Assembly (NCBI GenBank): GCA_947453625.1 | Contig: CANGHK010000001.1 | Location: 124,001-188,000, forward strand | Source of the DNA: Burkholderiales bacterium | GTDB lineage: Bacteria > Pseudomonadota > Gammaproteobacteria > Burkholderiales > Burkholderiaceae_C | Length of the DNA: 64,000 nucleotides | Reading direction: 5' to 3' | In this document: one piece after another, positions 37,671 to 46,253 of the stretch | Numbering within the stretch: the first letter of the stretch is position 1 | Layout of the letters: every line of letters begins with the position of its first letter | Position numbers and translations under genes: made by a program | The notes under the pieces: generated by a model | Databases searched by the model: none | The model's input: only the letters and a program-made list of their open reading frames with translations | What the model was told of the DNA's origin: nothing

Positions 37671-37705
37671 GGAACCGGAACGTAGCAGCGCTACGTGAGG
37701 ATTCC
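37671..37705. repeat. Inverted-repeat element between fadB and fadA, possibly dispersed
   Basis: A core ACGTAGC-AGC-GCTACGT (37680-37696, perfect seven-pair arms) is flanked by GGAACC and GGATTCC, making an imperfect 16-base-arm hairpin. It sits in a 187-base noncoding gap (37574-37760) whose composition differs from the genes beside it. Repeats of this kind are often scattered in Burkholderiales genomes (general knowledge; copies elsewhere cannot be seen here). No T-run follows, so it is not a classical terminator. Confidence 0.5.
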
Positions 37706-37760
37706 GAGCACCGCCCAACGACGCCTGGCGTTCGCGCCGCCGTTTCGTCAAATCGCTTCA

Positions 37761-40151
37761 TCAATTCCGAACCGGTTTGCCGGTCTGCAACAGGCCCATG
37801 ATCCGCTCTTGCGACTTGGGATGTTCCAGCAGCGCGCAGAAATGCTTGCGCTCCAGCGCCATCAGGTACTCCTCGGTAACAAGCGAGCCGGCCTCGACCT
37901 CGCCGCCACAAACCACGTCGGCGATCAGACTGGCGATGTGAAAGTCATGCGGGCTGATGAACTGGCCGTCGCGCATGCCCACCAGTTGGGCCTTGATCGT
38001 CGCGATGGCCGAGCGGCCCGCCACTGCGAACATCGCCTTGACCGGCGCGCGCCAGTTGCTGGCCGCCATCGCCTTGACCTGGGCGATCGCGATGAACAGC
38101 AACTCGTCCTTGTGGGCGACGACAACGTCGCTGTCGAGCAAGTAGCCGTTCTGGCGGCTCTCCAGTGCGCTGGTGCCCACCTGGGCGGTGGCCGCAGCCT
38201 GGAAGCCGTCCTTGACGAAGGCCAGCAAATCGGTGCTGTTGGCCGCGGCGTTCTCGGCGGCACGGCGGGCGATATAGGTCAGGCCACCACCACCCGGGAT
38301 CAGGCCCACCCCCACCTCGACCAGGCCGACATAGGTTTCCATGTGCGCCACCCGCTTGGCGCAATGCACGGCGATCTCGCAGCCGCCGCCCAGCGCCAGG
38401 CCGCGCATCGCCGCCACGGTCGGCACCGCGGCGTAGCGCAGGCGCAGCAGCGCGTCCTGCAGCTTCTTGATCTCCGGCGCGATGCCCTTGGCACCCAGCT
38501 TCATGAAGGTGGGCAGCATGGCCTCCAGGTTGGCGCCGGCCGAGAACGGCTCGTCGGGTGACCAGATCACCAGGCCGTCAAAGTCTTGCTCGGCCAGTTC
38601 CACCGCCTTGAGCAAGCCCTCCATCACGCCCGGGCCGATCAGGTGCATCTTGCTGGTGATGCTGGCGATCAGCACCTCGCCGTCCAGCGTCCAGAGCCGG
38701 ATCTCGTCGTTCTTGAAGAGCTCGGTGCCGGCCGCGATCGCCGGCTTGGCGCCCTCGCCCAGCAGCGACTCGGGGAAATGCTGGCGGACATAGACCGGCA
38801 GCGTAGAGCGGGCGATGTAGCGGCCTTGGGACGCGCTCCACGAGCCTTCGGGTGTGTGGACGCCGGTGCGGCCATCAAACACCCAGTACGGCAGCGGCGC
38901 ATCGCACAGCGCCTTGCCGGCGGCGATGTCGTCCTTGACCCAGCCCGCCACCTGCTGCCAGCCGGCCTCCTGCCAGAGCTCGAACACGCCCTGTTTCATG
39001 CCGAAGCCCCAGCGCATCGCCAGATCGATCTCGCGCGCCGAATCGGCCACCTCGGCCAGGTGCACCGCCGCGTAGTGGAAGCCGTTGCGCAGGATCGCCC
39101 ACAGGAACTGGGCCTGCGGGTTGCTGGACTCGCGCAGCAGCTTCAGGCGCTCGGCCGCCGGTTTTTTGAGGATACGGTCGATCAAGGCGTCGGCCTTGCC
39201 ACCGGCGGGCACGTAGTCGCCCTTGGCCGGATCGAAGCGCAGCACGTCCTTGCCGACCTTCTTGAAGAAGCCGGCCTGGGTCTTCTGGCCCAGCGCGCCG
39301 GCGGCGATCAACCCAGCCAGCGCGGCGGGTGTGGCGAAGCTGGCATGGAAGGGGTCCTTGCCCTGGTCCGGCCCCAGACTGTCCTGCAGCGTCTTGACCA
39401 CATGGGCCAGCGTATCGAGGCCCACCACGTCGGCGGTGCGGAAAGTGCCCGAACTGGCCCGGCCCAGCTTCTTGCCGGTCAGGTCGTCGACCACGTCGTA
39501 GCCCAGGCCGAAGCGATCCGCCTCGACAAATGTGGCCAGCATGCCGGCCGTGCCGATCCGGTTGGCGACGAAGTTGGGCCGGTCCTTGGCCCGCACCACG
39601 CCCTTGCCCAGGCTGCGGGTGACAAAGGTCTCCAACTGGTCCAGGATCGTGGGGTCGGTGCCCGGTGTCGGGATCAGTTCGACCAACTGCATGTAGCGCG
39701 GCGGGTTGAAGAAGTGGATGCCGCAAAAGCGCGATTGGATGGCGTCGGGCAGCGCGTCGGCGAGCTGGCTGATCGACAAGCCCGAGGTGTTGCTGGCGAC
39801 GATGGCGTGGGGCGCGATGTGCGGCGCCACCTTGGCGTAGAGGTCGCGCTTCCAGTCCATGCGCTCGGCGATCGCTTCGATCACCAGGTCGCAGTCGGCC
39901 AGCAGGTCGAGGTTGTCGTCGTAATTGGCGGGCTGGATCAACGCCAGATCACCGGCCACGCCTATCGGCGAGGGCTTGAGCTTCTTCAGGCCATCGAGCG
40001 CCTTGAGCACGATGCCGTTCTTCGGGCCCTCTTTCGCGGCCAGGTCGAACAGCACCACCGGCACCCGCAAGTTGACCAGGTGGGCGGCGATCTGCGCACC
40101 CATCACGCCGGCGCCGAGCACGGCCACCTTGCGTACATTGCTTCGATTCAT
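37761..40151 (-). CDS. fadB: 3-hydroxyacyl-CoA dehydrogenase / enoyl-CoA hydratase fusion (FadB/FadJ-like)
   Basis: A 796-residue bifunctional beta-oxidation enzyme. The dehydrogenase comes first: NAD loop KVAVLGAGVMGAQIAAHL (residues 8-25), SNTSGLSISQLADALP, FCGIHFFNPPRYMQLVELIP and DRPNFVANRIG. The hydratase/isomerase follows from about residue 500 (IWSPDEPFSAGANLEAML; AMRGLALGGGCEIAVHCAKR; IPGGGGLTYIARRA). This order is the reverse of E. coli FadB. The protein belongs to a known group of about 800-residue enzymes common in betaproteobacteria. With the nearby thiolase and acyl-CoA dehydrogenase it completes a beta-oxidation cycle. Confidence 0.94.
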   Translation of the reverse strand: MNRSNVRKVAVLGAGVMGAQIAAHLVNLRVPVVLFDLAAKEGPKNGIVLKALDGLKKLKPSPIGVAGDLALIQPANYDDNLDLLADCDLVIEAIAERMDWKRDLYAKVAPHIAPHAIVASNTSGLSISQLADALPDAIQSRFCGIHFFNPPRYMQLVELIPTPGTDPTILDQLETFVTRSLGKGVVRAKDRPNFVANRIGTAGMLATFVEADRFGLGYDVVDDLTGKKLGRASSGTFRTADVVGLDTLAHVVKTLQDSLGPDQGKDPFHASFATPAALAGLIAAGALGQKTQAGFFKKVGKDVLRFDPAKGDYVPAGGKADALIDRILKKPAAERLKLLRESSNPQAQFLWAILRNGFHYAAVHLAEVADSAREIDLAMRWGFGMKQGVFELWQEAGWQQVAGWVKDDIAAGKALCDAPLPYWVFDGRTGVHTPEGSWSASQGRYIARSTLPVYVRQHFPESLLGEGAKPAIAAGTELFKNDEIRLWTLDGEVLIASITSKMHLIGPGVMEGLLKAVELAEQDFDGLVIWSPDEPFSAGANLEAMLPTFMKLGAKGIAPEIKKLQDALLRLRYAAVPTVAAMRGLALGGGCEIAVHCAKRVAHMETYVGLVEVGVGLIPGGGGLTYIARRAAENAAANSTDLLAFVKDGFQAAATAQVGTSALESRQNGYLLDSDVVVAHKDELLFIAIAQVKAMAASNWRAPVKAMFAVAGRSAIATIKAQLVGMRDGQFISPHDFHIASLIADVVCGGEVEAGSLVTEEYLMALERKHFCALLEHPKSQERIMGLLQTGKPVRN

Positions 40152-40250
40152 GTCGACTCCGTTGAAATCAATAGGCGAGGCCGGGCGCCAAAACGCCCAA
40201 ACGCCGCCACCAAGGCGGTGGCGCAGCCCGAAATGGCTGACCGATCAGGC

Positions 40251-40697
40251 TTACTCGACGCGGATCCAGGTCTGGGTGCGGCCCAGCAGCGGCATCCCCA
40301 CATAGCCGCGCACTTCCAGCCTCTTGCCGCCGTCCACCGGCTTCAAGTGCAGCTTGTAGACCTTGCCGTTGTTCGGGTCGAGGATGTCGCCGCCGCCCCA
40401 GACCCCGTCGTCGCCCTGCCTGGCGCCGCGAATGATGGTCATGCCGGCAACAGGCTGATCCTTTCGCTCGTCGGTGCACTTGCGGCAGACCTCGCTGGCC
40501 TTGGCCGGGTCGAAGATCTTCTCGACCCGGCCGCTGAGCGCACCGCCGGACTCGGCGATGCGCACCAGCGACTTCTCGGTCTTGCCATCGTCGTCTATGG
40601 TCTTCCACAAGCCCGCCGGCGTGGCCTGGGCCAGCACGGCACCGGCGGCGGTGGCCAGCGCCAGGGCCATCAGGGCGCTCAATGTCTTCTTCATCAT
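40251..40697 (-). CDS. Exported DUF2147 domain protein
   Basis: A 148-residue protein with a signal peptide (MMKKTLSALMALALATAAGA, then VLAQATPAG), so periplasmic. The DUF2147 core begins with PAGLWKTIDDDGKTEKSLVR, includes PAKASEVCRKCTDERKDQPV and WGGGDILDPNNGKVYKLHLK, and ends RGYVGMPLLGRTQTWIRV. The family is small, beta-barrel-like and of unknown biochemical role. GGAGA precedes the double ATG. It lies between acyl-CoA dehydrogenase and fadB, a common neighbour in beta-oxidation clusters of related bacteria. Confidence 0.85.
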   Translation of the reverse strand: MMKKTLSALMALALATAAGAVLAQATPAGLWKTIDDDGKTEKSLVRIAESGGALSGRVEKIFDPAKASEVCRKCTDERKDQPVAGMTIIRGARQGDDGVWGGGDILDPNNGKVYKLHLKPVDGGKRLEVRGYVGMPLLGRTQTWIRVE

Positions 40698-40716
40698 GGG
40701 GATCTCCGGGGATAGG

Positions 40717-42519
40717 TCAGAACAAGGCCTCATCCATTTCCATCAGCGGCGCCACGCCGGCGCGTGCGGTGCGGATCAGTCCCGCGGTCTCGGGCAACAG
40801 CTTGGCGAAGTAGAAGCGCGCGGTGGCCAGCTTGGCGGTGTAGAACGGATCGCCCGAATTCTGCTTGTCCAGCGCCACCTTGGCCATCCGGGCCCAGAAG
40901 TAGGCGAAACACAGGTGGCCCACCACGCGCAGGTAATCCACCGCGGCCGCACCCACCTCGTCGGCATTGCCGAAGGCCTTCATGCCGATCTCGGTGGTCA
41001 GCTTGGTCACCTTGTCGCCCAGGTCGGCCAAGGGGTTGATGAACTCCTGCATCGCTTCGCTGACGCCCTCCTCCTCGACGAACGCGGCGATGCGCTTGCC
41101 GAACTTTTTCAGTTTGGCACCGTTGTCGCCCAAAACCTTGCGTCCCAGCAAGTCGAGTGACTGGATGGTGTTGGTGCCTTCGTAAATCATGTTGATCCGC
41201 GCGTCACGCACGAACTGCTCCATGCCCGAGCCGTGGACATAGCCATGGCCGCCAAACACCTGCATGCAGGACGAGGTGGCGATCCAGCCGTTGTCGGTGA
41301 TGAAGGCCTTGATGATCGGCGTCAGCAGGGCCACCGTGTCGTCGGCCTCGCGCTTCTCGGCGTCATCGTCCGACGACAGCAGCACATCGAGTTGCAGCGT
41401 GGTGAACATCAGCATCGCCCGCGCGCCCTCGGCATAGGCGCGCGCGGTCAACAGCATCTTGCGCACATCCGGGTGGACGATGATCGGGTCGGCCGCCTGG
41501 TCGGGCGCCTTGGTGCCCGACAGCGAGCGCATCTGGATCCGGCCCTTGGCGTAGGCCACCGCGTTCTGGTAGGCCACCTCGGTCAGGCCGAGCGACTGGT
41601 TGCCCACGCCCAGGCGGGCCGCGTTCATCATCACGAACATCGCCGCCAGGCCCTTGTGCGGCGCACCGACCAGGGTGCCGACCGCGCCGTCCAGCACCAT
41701 CTGGCAGGTGGCGCTGGCACGGATGCCCATCTTGTGCTCGAGACCACCGCAATAAATGCCATTGCGCTCGCCCAGGCTGCCGTCGGGGTTGATCAGGAAC
41801 TTCGGCACCACGAACAGCGAGATGCCCTTGTTGCCGGCCGGCGCATCGGGCAGCCGGGCCAGCACCAGGTGGACGATGTTCTCGGCCAGGTCATGCTCGC
41901 CGGCGGAGATGAAGATCTTCTCGCCGCTGATGCGGTAACTGCCGTCGAGCACGCCGCCGACGATGGGCTCGGCCTTGCTGCGCAACAGCCCCAGGTCGGT
42001 GCCGCATTGCGGCTCGGTCAGGCACATCGTGCCGGTCCACTGGCCACGGGTCAGCTTGGCCAGGTAGGTGGCCTTCTGCAGCGGCGTGCCATGCGCGTGC
42101 AAAGCCTCGTAGGCCGCGTGCGACAGGCCGGGGTACATGGTCCAGGCCTGGTTGGCCGAGTTCAGCATCTCGTAGAAACACTGGTTGAGCACCAGCGGCA
42201 GGCCCTGGCCACCGCAGGCCGGGTCGCAACTCAACGACGGCCAGCCGCCCTCGACATACTGCGCATAAGCCTGGGTGAAGCCCTTGGGGGTGCTCACGGC
42301 ATGGCTGACGGGGTCGAGCGTGCAGCCCTCGGCGTCACCCGACAGGTTGATAGGCGCCGCCACCTGGGACGCGAATTTGCCGCCCTCTTCGAGCACGGCA
42401 TTGAGCGTGTCGGCATCGACGTCGGCATGGGGCGGCAGCGCGCGCAGGGTGGGGACGGCATCCAACATCTCGTACAGCAGGAATTGCATGTCGCGGATGG
42501 GCGGGTTGTACTGGGGCAT
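40717..42519 (-). CDS. Acyl-CoA dehydrogenase (600-residue, FadE-type with C-terminal extension)
   Basis: An FAD enzyme making the trans-2-enoyl-CoA that the hydratase uses. The N-terminus is MPQYNPPIRDMQFLLYEML. TGTMCLTEPQCGTDLGLLRS and YRISGEKIFISAGEHDLAEN are the FAD/substrate motifs. INMIYEGTNTIQSLDLLGRK contains the catalytic glutamate. The C-terminal 130 residues form the extra helical domain of the long-chain subgroup. An in-frame extension to 42900 covers the antisense of the TetR gene and is excluded. It is the first enzyme gene downstream of that TetR regulator. Confidence 0.94.
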   Translation of the reverse strand: MPQYNPPIRDMQFLLYEMLDAVPTLRALPPHADVDADTLNAVLEEGGKFASQVAAPINLSGDAEGCTLDPVSHAVSTPKGFTQAYAQYVEGGWPSLSCDPACGGQGLPLVLNQCFYEMLNSANQAWTMYPGLSHAAYEALHAHGTPLQKATYLAKLTRGQWTGTMCLTEPQCGTDLGLLRSKAEPIVGGVLDGSYRISGEKIFISAGEHDLAENIVHLVLARLPDAPAGNKGISLFVVPKFLINPDGSLGERNGIYCGGLEHKMGIRASATCQMVLDGAVGTLVGAPHKGLAAMFVMMNAARLGVGNQSLGLTEVAYQNAVAYAKGRIQMRSLSGTKAPDQAADPIIVHPDVRKMLLTARAYAEGARAMLMFTTLQLDVLLSSDDDAEKREADDTVALLTPIIKAFITDNGWIATSSCMQVFGGHGYVHGSGMEQFVRDARINMIYEGTNTIQSLDLLGRKVLGDNGAKLKKFGKRIAAFVEEEGVSEAMQEFINPLADLGDKVTKLTTEIGMKAFGNADEVGAAAVDYLRVVGHLCFAYFWARMAKVALDKQNSGDPFYTAKLATARFYFAKLLPETAGLIRTARAGVAPLMEMDEALF

Positions 42520-42578
42520 GGAGCGCTCCTTGAGGCAAGGCGGGGGAGAAACGGGACAACGAGGGTGGCGAAAGCGAA

Positions 42579-43268
42579 TCAGCGTGCTGCCGGCGCGACG
42601 CCGGCATCGGGCTCGGCCAGCAGGTAGAACTGCACGATGCGGTCGAAGCCGCGGCGTGCACGGTCGACCGCGCCGGGCAGGCGCAGGAAGCGCGCGTCGT
42701 GGTGCAGTGCCAGGATCAGGCCGTGGACCTCGAACAGCATCTGCAGCGAATCGGTGTCGGGCCGCAGGTGACCGGCCTCGACCGACAAGCCGATCGCGCG
42801 GTCCAGCGCCGATTGCCAGGCCCGCACCATCGAGGCCAGCGCGTCGCGCACCGGGCCCGGCCGGTCGTCGAACTCGACCGCGCCGCTGATGTAGATGCAA
42901 CCCGAATCGAGTTCCACCGACACCCGGCGCACCCAGCGGTCGAACAGGGCACGCAGCCGCGGCAGGCCGCGCGCCTCGCTGACGGCCGGGAAGAACACCT
43001 CCTCCTCGAAGCGGGCGTGGTATTCGCGGATCACCGCGATCTGCAACTCTTCGCGCGAGCCGAAGTGGGCGAACACGCCCGACTTGCTCATCTGCGTCAC
43101 TTCGGCCAGCGCGCCTATCGACAAGCCCTCCAGGCCCATGTGCGAGGCCAGGCTCAAGGCCGCCTCCAAAATCGCGGCACGGGTCTGCTGCCCTTTGAGG
43201 AGGGCGCGGGAGGCAGGCCGGGCGGCGGGCCGGCCGGGCGCATTGGGCAAGGTAGGCAACGGTGACAC
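42579..43268 (-). CDS. TetR/AcrR-family transcriptional regulator
   Basis: A 229-residue repressor-type protein. The helix-turn-helix lies at about residues 28-75 (TRAAILEAALSLASHMGLEG, IGALAEVTQMSKSGVFAHF, SREELQIAVIREY); the rest is a helical ligand domain. The GTG start gives a Pro-rich leader before the HTH, so a later start is possible. It directly precedes the acyl-CoA dehydrogenase and probably controls the beta-oxidation operon in response to acyl-CoA (inference from position and family). Confidence 0.9.
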   Translation of the reverse strand: MSPLPTLPNAPGRPAARPASRALLKGQQTRAAILEAALSLASHMGLEGLSIGALAEVTQMSKSGVFAHFGSREELQIAVIREYHARFEEEVFFPAVSEARGLPRLRALFDRWVRRVSVELDSGCIYISGAVEFDDRPGPVRDALASMVRAWQSALDRAIGLSVEAGHLRPDTDSLQMLFEVHGLILALHHDARFLRLPGAVDRARRGFDRIVQFYLLAEPDAGVAPAAR

Positions 43269-43287
43269 AGTCGATGCGGGAAAAATG

Positions 43288-43306
43288 AAACGAACGATCG
43301 TGCTAT
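43288..43306. promoter_or_regulatory. Candidate operator for the TetR regulator
   Basis: An ACGATCGT perfect palindrome (43294-43301) in an AT-richer context, about 25 bases before the tetR GTG. The wider sequence is AACGAACGATCGTGCTATT, an imperfect dyad of about the size TetR dimers bind. It lies between tetR and the divergent HNH gene and could control either. Confidence 0.4.
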
Positions 43307-43460
43307 TTTGCAGAATTCAAAGCCCCCTGGCGACGACGGGACTGGATTTTTCTAGACGCCGGTGACTAGAGCCCGGCGCCACGCCCTGCCGCGGGACAGC
43401 GGTGGCGGCGCGCCTGCCGAATGCAGTACGCTTGCACATCGCTGCCGGGAGACTTTTTCC

Positions 43461-44018
43461 GTGGACGTGCTGCAACTCGATTTATCCGGACGTCCGCAAG
43501 CGTGGATTACGCCGCGCGAGGCCGCCATGCTCTACGCCAGCGACGGCGTGGCCTGGACCCTGGGCCGGCCCTGCCATGTGCTGCGCGGCGGCATCCAGCG
43601 TAGCACCGGTCTGCAGTCGCGCATCGAGGTCCATTCGATCATCGCGGTGCGGGGTACCATCCCGACCCGGGCCTGGCGGGTGACACCGGCGATGACCAAC
43701 CCCAAGCTCTTCGTCCGGGACCGCCATGTCTGCGCCTACTGCGGCGGACGCTTCGGCTTCGACCTGCTGACGCGCGAACACATCATGCCGACCTCGCGTG
43801 GCGGGCGCGACACCTGGACGAACTGCATCACCGCCTGCAAGTCCTGCAATGGCCTCAAGGGCAACCGCCTGCCCGAAGAATCGAAGATGAGCCTGCTCTA
43901 CCTGCCCTACACGCCCAGCCTGCATGAGGACATGATCCTGCGCGGACGCCGCATCGTGGCCGACCAGATGGAGTTTCTGCTGGCCTGCGTGCCGCGATCC
44001 AGCCGCTTGCGCGATTGA
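43461..44018 (+). CDS. HNH endonuclease family protein
   Basis: A 185-residue protein. The N-terminal 85 residues (LQLDLSGRPQAWITPREAAM...RIEVHSIIAVRG) are conserved in related proteins without known role. The C-terminal HNH domain has CAYCGGRF, REHIMPTSRGGRDTWTN and ACKSCNGLKGNR: two Cys-x-x-Cys zinc pairs and the His-Asn-His-type core. The GTG at 43461 follows GGGAGA at 43447-43452; in-frame codons back to 43362 look noncoding. The stop TGA overlaps the next ATG (TGATG), coupling it to the cytochrome genes. Its DNA target is unknown. Confidence 0.85.
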   Translation: MDVLQLDLSGRPQAWITPREAAMLYASDGVAWTLGRPCHVLRGGIQRSTGLQSRIEVHSIIAVRGTIPTRAWRVTPAMTNPKLFVRDRHVCAYCGGRFGFDLLTREHIMPTSRGGRDTWTNCITACKSCNGLKGNRLPEESKMSLLYLPYTPSLHEDMILRGRRIVADQMEFLLACVPRSSRLRD

Positions 44019-44815
44019 TGCGTCAGACTGTGTTCGACGCGGCGGCCCGGCGGGCTGCAGACGCCGCGCGGCTGGCCTGGCTGCTCGCCGGCCTGCTGGT
44101 CAGTGCCGGTGCATCGGCGGCAGTTGGCGCCTTTCCGCCTGCCCCGTCGGCAGCGCGCCAGGCCGCGGAAGCCGCCGTGAGCGTGCCCGATACCCTGGCC
44201 CAGCGCCTGAAACCCTGCATGGCCTGCCATGGCGCGCAAGGCCGGGCCAGCCGCGAGGGCTACCTGCCCCGCATCGCCGGCAAGCCGGCCGGCTACCTCT
44301 ACCAGCAGTTGCTCAATTTTCGCGACGGCCGGCGCAGCAACGCGACGATGGCCGGTTTTCTGGCCCACCAGCGCGACGACTACCTGCGCGAGATGGCGGG
44401 CTACTTTGCCGCGCTCGACCTGCCGCAGGCTGCTCCACCGGCGGCAACCGCCCCCGCCGCCCTGCTCGCGCGTGGCGAGGTACTGGTGCGCGAGGGCGAC
44501 AGCGCGCGAAGGTTGCCGGCCTGCGCCGCCTGCCATGGCAGCGCGCTGGCCGGCACCCTGCCGGCCGTGCCCGGCCTGCTCGGCCTGCCGCGCGACTACC
44601 TCAGCGCCCAGCTCGGCGCCTGGCAGACCGGCAGCCGCCATGCCACCGCGCCCGACTGCATGGCCGTGATCAGCCAGCGCCTGGGCCCCGGCGATGTCAG
44701 CGCGGTGGCCGCCTGGCTGTCGGCCCAACCAGCCGCCGGGAAACTGGCAGCTGCGGCCGCATTGCAGCAACCCAGCCCGCTGCCCTGCGGCAGCATCACC
44801 ACACCGCCACGATGA
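44018..44815 (+). CDS. Dihaem cytochrome c (c4/c-553-like)
   Basis: A 265-residue periplasmic dihaem electron carrier. A hydrophobic signal (LAWLLAGLLVSAGASAA) precedes two cytochrome domains with haem motifs CMACH (first) and CAACH (second). RIAGKPAGYLYQQLLNFRDG and VPGLLGLPRDYLSAQLGAWQ are the paired c4-type segments. Candidate methionine ligands follow each. The ATG at 44018 overlaps the HNH stop; the stop overlaps the next cytochrome start (ATGA). Confidence 0.9.
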   Translation: MRQTVFDAAARRAADAARLAWLLAGLLVSAGASAAVGAFPPAPSAARQAAEAAVSVPDTLAQRLKPCMACHGAQGRASREGYLPRIAGKPAGYLYQQLLNFRDGRRSNATMAGFLAHQRDDYLREMAGYFAALDLPQAAPPAATAPAALLARGEVLVREGDSARRLPACAACHGSALAGTLPAVPGLLGLPRDYLSAQLGAWQTGSRHATAPDCMAVISQRLGPGDVSAVAAWLSAQPAAGKLAAAAALQQPSPLPCGSITTPPR

Positions 44816-46104
44816 GACGCCATGTCAAGCAGCTGTTCGCCGGCGCCCTGCTGCTGGTCGCGCTGGCCAGCGCGGTGGTGTGGCGCAACCTCGAGGGCGA
44901 GGCCGAGTTGCTGCCCGATCCACCGCCCGGCGCGACCGAGGCGGGCGACTTGGCCAGCGCCAGCCTGATAGCGCGCGGCGCCTACCTGGCGCGGGCCGGC
45001 AACTGTGCGGCCTGCCACACCGAACGCGGCGGCGCGGCCTATGCGGGCGGGCGCGGTGTCGAAACGCCTTTCGGCACGGTCTACGCCGGCAACCTGACAC
45101 CCGACCCGGCCACCGGCCTGGGCCGCTGGACCGGCGCCGAGTTCTGGCGCGCGCTGCACCATGGCCGATCGCGCGACGGACGGCTGCTGACCCCGGCCTT
45201 CCCCTACCCCAACTTCACCCTGGTGACCCGCGCCGACGCCGACGCGCTGCTGGCCTTCCTGCGCAGCCTGCCACCGGTCGTACGGGCCAACCGCGCGGCC
45301 GCGCTGCACTGGCCTTTCGACAGCCGCATCGCGCTGGCGCTGTGGCGGGCGCTGTACTTCACGCCGGGGTCCTTCCGGCCCGACCTGCGCCAGGACGCAG
45401 AGTGGAACCGCGGCGCCTACCTGGTCAACGGCCTCGGGCATTGCAGCGCCTGCCATGCCGCGCGCAACCTGCTGGGCGCCAGCGGCGCGCTGGCCGACCA
45501 CGACGCGGGCAGCCGGCTGCCGGGGCAGCGCTGGCTTGCACCGTCGCTGGCCAACCCCGCCGAGTCGGGCGCGGTCAGCGGCCCGCGGGCCGAACTGGTC
45601 GCGCTGCTGAAGACCGGCCAGTCTGCACGCTCGGCCGTGCTGGGGCCGATGGCCGAGGTGGTGGCGGGCAGCACACAGCACCTGTCCGACGCCGACCTGC
45701 AGGCGATGGCCTCCTATCTGCAGTCACTGCCACGCCCACCCGCGACCGGCCAGGGTGATTCAGGCCATGCCACCGAGCGCCGCGCCGACACCCTGGCCCG
45801 GGGCGCCGAGCTCTACACCCGGCACTGCGCCGATTGCCACGGCGCGCAGGGCCAGGGCGCGCCGGGCATCTACCCGGCACTGGCCGGCAACCCGGTGGTG
45901 ACGATGGCCGAAGCGCGCAACCTGGTTCAGGCCATCACCGCAGGCGGCTTTCCGCCGGGCACCGCTGGCAATCCGCGGCCCTACGGCATGCCGGGCTTCG
46001 ACCTGCCGCATGCCGACCTGGCCGCACTGACCACCTGGTTGCGCAGCGCCTGGACGCACGACGCTTCGCCGCTGTCCGAGGTCGACATGCTGCGCTTGCG
46101 CTGA
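44812..46104 (+). CDS. Trihaem cytochrome c (alcohol/aldehyde dehydrogenase cytochrome-subunit type)
   Basis: A 430-residue protein with an N-terminal membrane or signal segment (QLFAGALLLVALASAVVW) and three haem motifs: CAACH near residue 65, CSACH mid-protein and CADCH near residue 340. PFGTVYAGNLTPDPATGLGRW and FPYPNFTLVTRADADALLAF are hallmarks of the cytochrome subunits of membrane gluconate, alcohol and aldehyde dehydrogenases. No dehydrogenase subunit is adjacent, so the electron donor is unknown. It forms a three-gene overlapping unit with the dihaem cytochrome and HNH genes. Confidence 0.9.
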   Translation: MRRHVKQLFAGALLLVALASAVVWRNLEGEAELLPDPPPGATEAGDLASASLIARGAYLARAGNCAACHTERGGAAYAGGRGVETPFGTVYAGNLTPDPATGLGRWTGAEFWRALHHGRSRDGRLLTPAFPYPNFTLVTRADADALLAFLRSLPPVVRANRAAALHWPFDSRIALALWRALYFTPGSFRPDLRQDAEWNRGAYLVNGLGHCSACHAARNLLGASGALADHDAGSRLPGQRWLAPSLANPAESGAVSGPRAELVALLKTGQSARSAVLGPMAEVVAGSTQHLSDADLQAMASYLQSLPRPPATGQGDSGHATERRADTLARGAELYTRHCADCHGAQGQGAPGIYPALAGNPVVTMAEARNLVQAITAGGFPPGTAGNPRPYGMPGFDLPHADLAALTTWLRSAWTHDASPLSEVDMLRLR

Positions 46105-46253
46105 AGCCACGCCGAAACGGGGCTCACACCGTGGTTTACCCAACTTCACGCCAGACGGCGGAACCCCTTGGTGCGCTGGGCTGTCCAAAGCGCAGACGTC
46201 AACGGGCCAGCCCCGCCAACCGTTGTGGATGACCCGCCTATCAAGGATTCGAC

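Noticed and set aside
37648-37911. An 87-codon minus-strand ORF over the fadB end and the repeat element
   Set aside because: It overlaps the real fadB C-terminus in another frame and spans the noncoding hairpin.
40168-40250. Terminator-like GC-rich dyads after the DUF2147 gene
   Set aside because: The arms do not pair convincingly and no T-run follows on the minus strand.
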